Shown: positions 63,080 through 64,000 of the stretch, piece by piece
How the letters are laid out: every line of letters starts with the position of its first letter
Numbering within the stretch: position 1 is the stretch's first letter
From: Agrobacterium larrymoorei
GTDB lineage: Bacteria; Pseudomonadota; Alphaproteobacteria; Rhizobiales; Rhizobiaceae
Reading direction: 5' to 3'
Length of the DNA stretch: 64,000 nt
Assembly (NCBI RefSeq): GCF_030819275.1
Contig: NZ_JAUTBL010000001.1
Coordinates: forward strand, 434,001 to 498,000
The notes under the pieces: generated by a model
Seen by the model: only the letters and a program-made list of their open reading frames with translations
What the model was told of the DNA's origin: nothing
The model's database searches: none
Program-made: the position numbers and the translations under genes

Positions 63080-64000
63080 TTAACCGTCAGACGAGGTGAA
63101 TGCCAACCCCAGGACTGCCGCACCGACAAGGCCGGGCTCGATGGCACATTCAGCCTTGACCACGACCGGACGTTGGAATTTGCGGAGAATTCTCGCTCTC
63201 ACAGCTTGATCGAGCGCCTTAATCAGCGGCAACGAGTTGGAAAGCCCCCCGCCGACAGGAACGATGGTCGCGCCGGTCATATTGATAACGAGCGACAGGG
63301 GAGCGGACACGATATCGATATAGATCTCGATCGTGCGCGCAGCTTTTTCATCGCCGCCCTGCCATGCGTCCAGAATCTCTTCCGCCTTCATATCGGTGCC
63401 GGTCAGGTGACGGTGGAGCTTCTCCATGCCGCGAGCGCTGCCAATGGCATCGACACATCCATCGAGTCCGCAACCGCAGGTAAAGCGCGGCAGTTCTACA
63501 GGCGGATTTCCGGCACGTGTGGCAGCAACGGGACCGTGGCCCCACTCCCCCGCGAAGCCACCGGCGCTGTTGATCAGTTTGCCATCCACAACGAGGCCGC
63601 CGCCAACGCCCGTCCCGAGAATAGCGCCGAAGACGACGCGATGGCCGCGCCCTGCCCCTGCGCCATATTCCGCAAGCGCGCAACAGTCCGCATCATTGGC
63701 AATCAGCACGGGAAGCCCAAGCGCTGCCTCGAGGTCTTTTTTCAACAGCCGTCCATGAGCGCAGGGAATGTTGGCGATGTTGGCGCGGTCGGTATCGGGG
63801 TCGATGACGCCGGCAATCGACAGCGCGACGCAGTCCGGGTTCTCTCCGATGTCTTCAATCACGGATTTCAACACGTTCACGAAGGCATCGAAATCATGGA
63901 TCGGCGTTTGCCGCCGCGCAACCGGGCGGATGTCATCGACCGCCCATGCACCAGCGCCCTTGATGGCGGTGCCGCCAATATCGAAACAGACGATCAAGCC
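63080..64000 (-). CDS. ROK-family sugar kinase, 5' end at the window edge
   Basis: At least 305 residues. The phosphate-binding motif CFDIGGTAIKG opens the chain, followed by ANDADCCALAEYGAGAGRG near 105, ILGTGVGGGLVVDGKLI near 128 and the zinc-binding ROK motif FTCGCGLDGCVDAIGSARGME near 172. Candidates are N-acetylglucosamine or N-acetylmannosamine kinase, or glucokinase. The first possible start in view is a TTG at 63997, directly at the window edge; the frame remains open to 64000, so the true start may lie outside. Convergent with the MetF-like gene. Confidence 0.85.
   Translation of the reverse strand, partial: GLIVCFDIGGTAIKGAGAWAVDDIRPVARRQTPIHDFDAFVNVLKSVIEDIGENPDCVALSIAGVIDPDTDRANIANIPCAHGRLLKKDLEAALGLPVLIANDADCCALAEYGAGAGRGHRVVFGAILGTGVGGGLVVDGKLINSAGGFAGEWGHGPVAATRAGNPPVELPRFTCGCGLDGCVDAIGSARGMEKLHRHLTGTDMKAEEILDAWQGGDEKAARTIEIYIDIVSAPLSLVINMTGATIVPVGGGLSNSLPLIKALDQAVRARILRKFQRPVVVKAECAIEPGLVGAAVLGLAFTSSDG

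Overview
The window looks like a chromosomal segment of a member of the Rhizobiaceae (Agrobacterium/Rhizobium-like alphaproteobacterium). The evidence is the glpRDSTPQUV glycerol operon in the rhizobial gene order, an exoY-exoF-exoQ succinoglycan block, an imuA-imuB-dnaE2 cassette behind an alphaproteobacterial GTTC-N7-GTTC LexA box, and many high-affinity ABC importers. GC content is high in the genes, with one clearly AT-rich stretch upstream of exoY. I saw no rRNA or tRNA gene, insertion sequence, integrase, phage gene or CRISPR array, so this reads as ordinary but catabolically rich chromosome.

Layout. 1-820: truncated peptide-binding protein. 1200-9639: glycerol / glycerol-3-phosphate operon (regulator, dehydrogenase, two ABC ATPases, two permeases, small membrane protein, binding protein). 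9803-14036: LLM flavin oxidoreductase and a betaine-type ABC importer. 14450-18464: class II aldolase, 1-Cys peroxiredoxin, ABC-F ATPase, DUF2171 protein. 18670-22390: FAD/NAD(P)-binding protein, MOSC protein, MFS transporter. 22490-27974: glucoamylase-like hydrolase plus an AttH-like lipocalin / FtsX permease / LolD-like ATPase set. 28014-31768: 2H phosphoesterase, DUF2188 protein, DMT transporter, soluble MCP-like protein. 31941-33232: alkB overlapped by a gene with an Ada-like cysteine motif. 33430-37190: aldo/keto reductase, SDR, divergent LysR regulator, PPP-type phosphatase. 37377-45109: pentonate dehydratase divergent from a YtfQRT/YjfF-type sugar importer and a FadR/GntR regulator. 45161-50614: SOS mutasome. 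50763-54110: exoQ, exoF, exoY. 54778-56563: DJ-1/PfpI protein, unknown small protein, GST. 56649-61846: membrane GGDEF-EAL protein followed by three GltI-like binding proteins. 62107-64000: MetF-like protein and a ROK kinase.

How genes work together. The glp operon imports and oxidises glycerol-3-phosphate. The dehydratase, importer and regulator form one pentose/furanose sugar regulon. ImuA, ImuB and DnaE2 form the damage-induced mutagenic polymerase. ExoY, ExoF and ExoQ cover the start, export and polymerisation of succinoglycan.

The best candidate for an undescribed system is the locus at 56.6-61.8 kb: a two-transmembrane diguanylate cyclase/phosphodiesterase co-directional, 4 bases apart, with a periplasmic glutamate/aspartate-type binding protein, followed by two paralogues and no transporter permease or ATPase. 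Its logic resembles NspS-MbaA of Vibrio cholerae. Second best is the alkB-linked protein with the Ada-like motif. Functions are inferred from sequence patterns read by eye; no database search was run.
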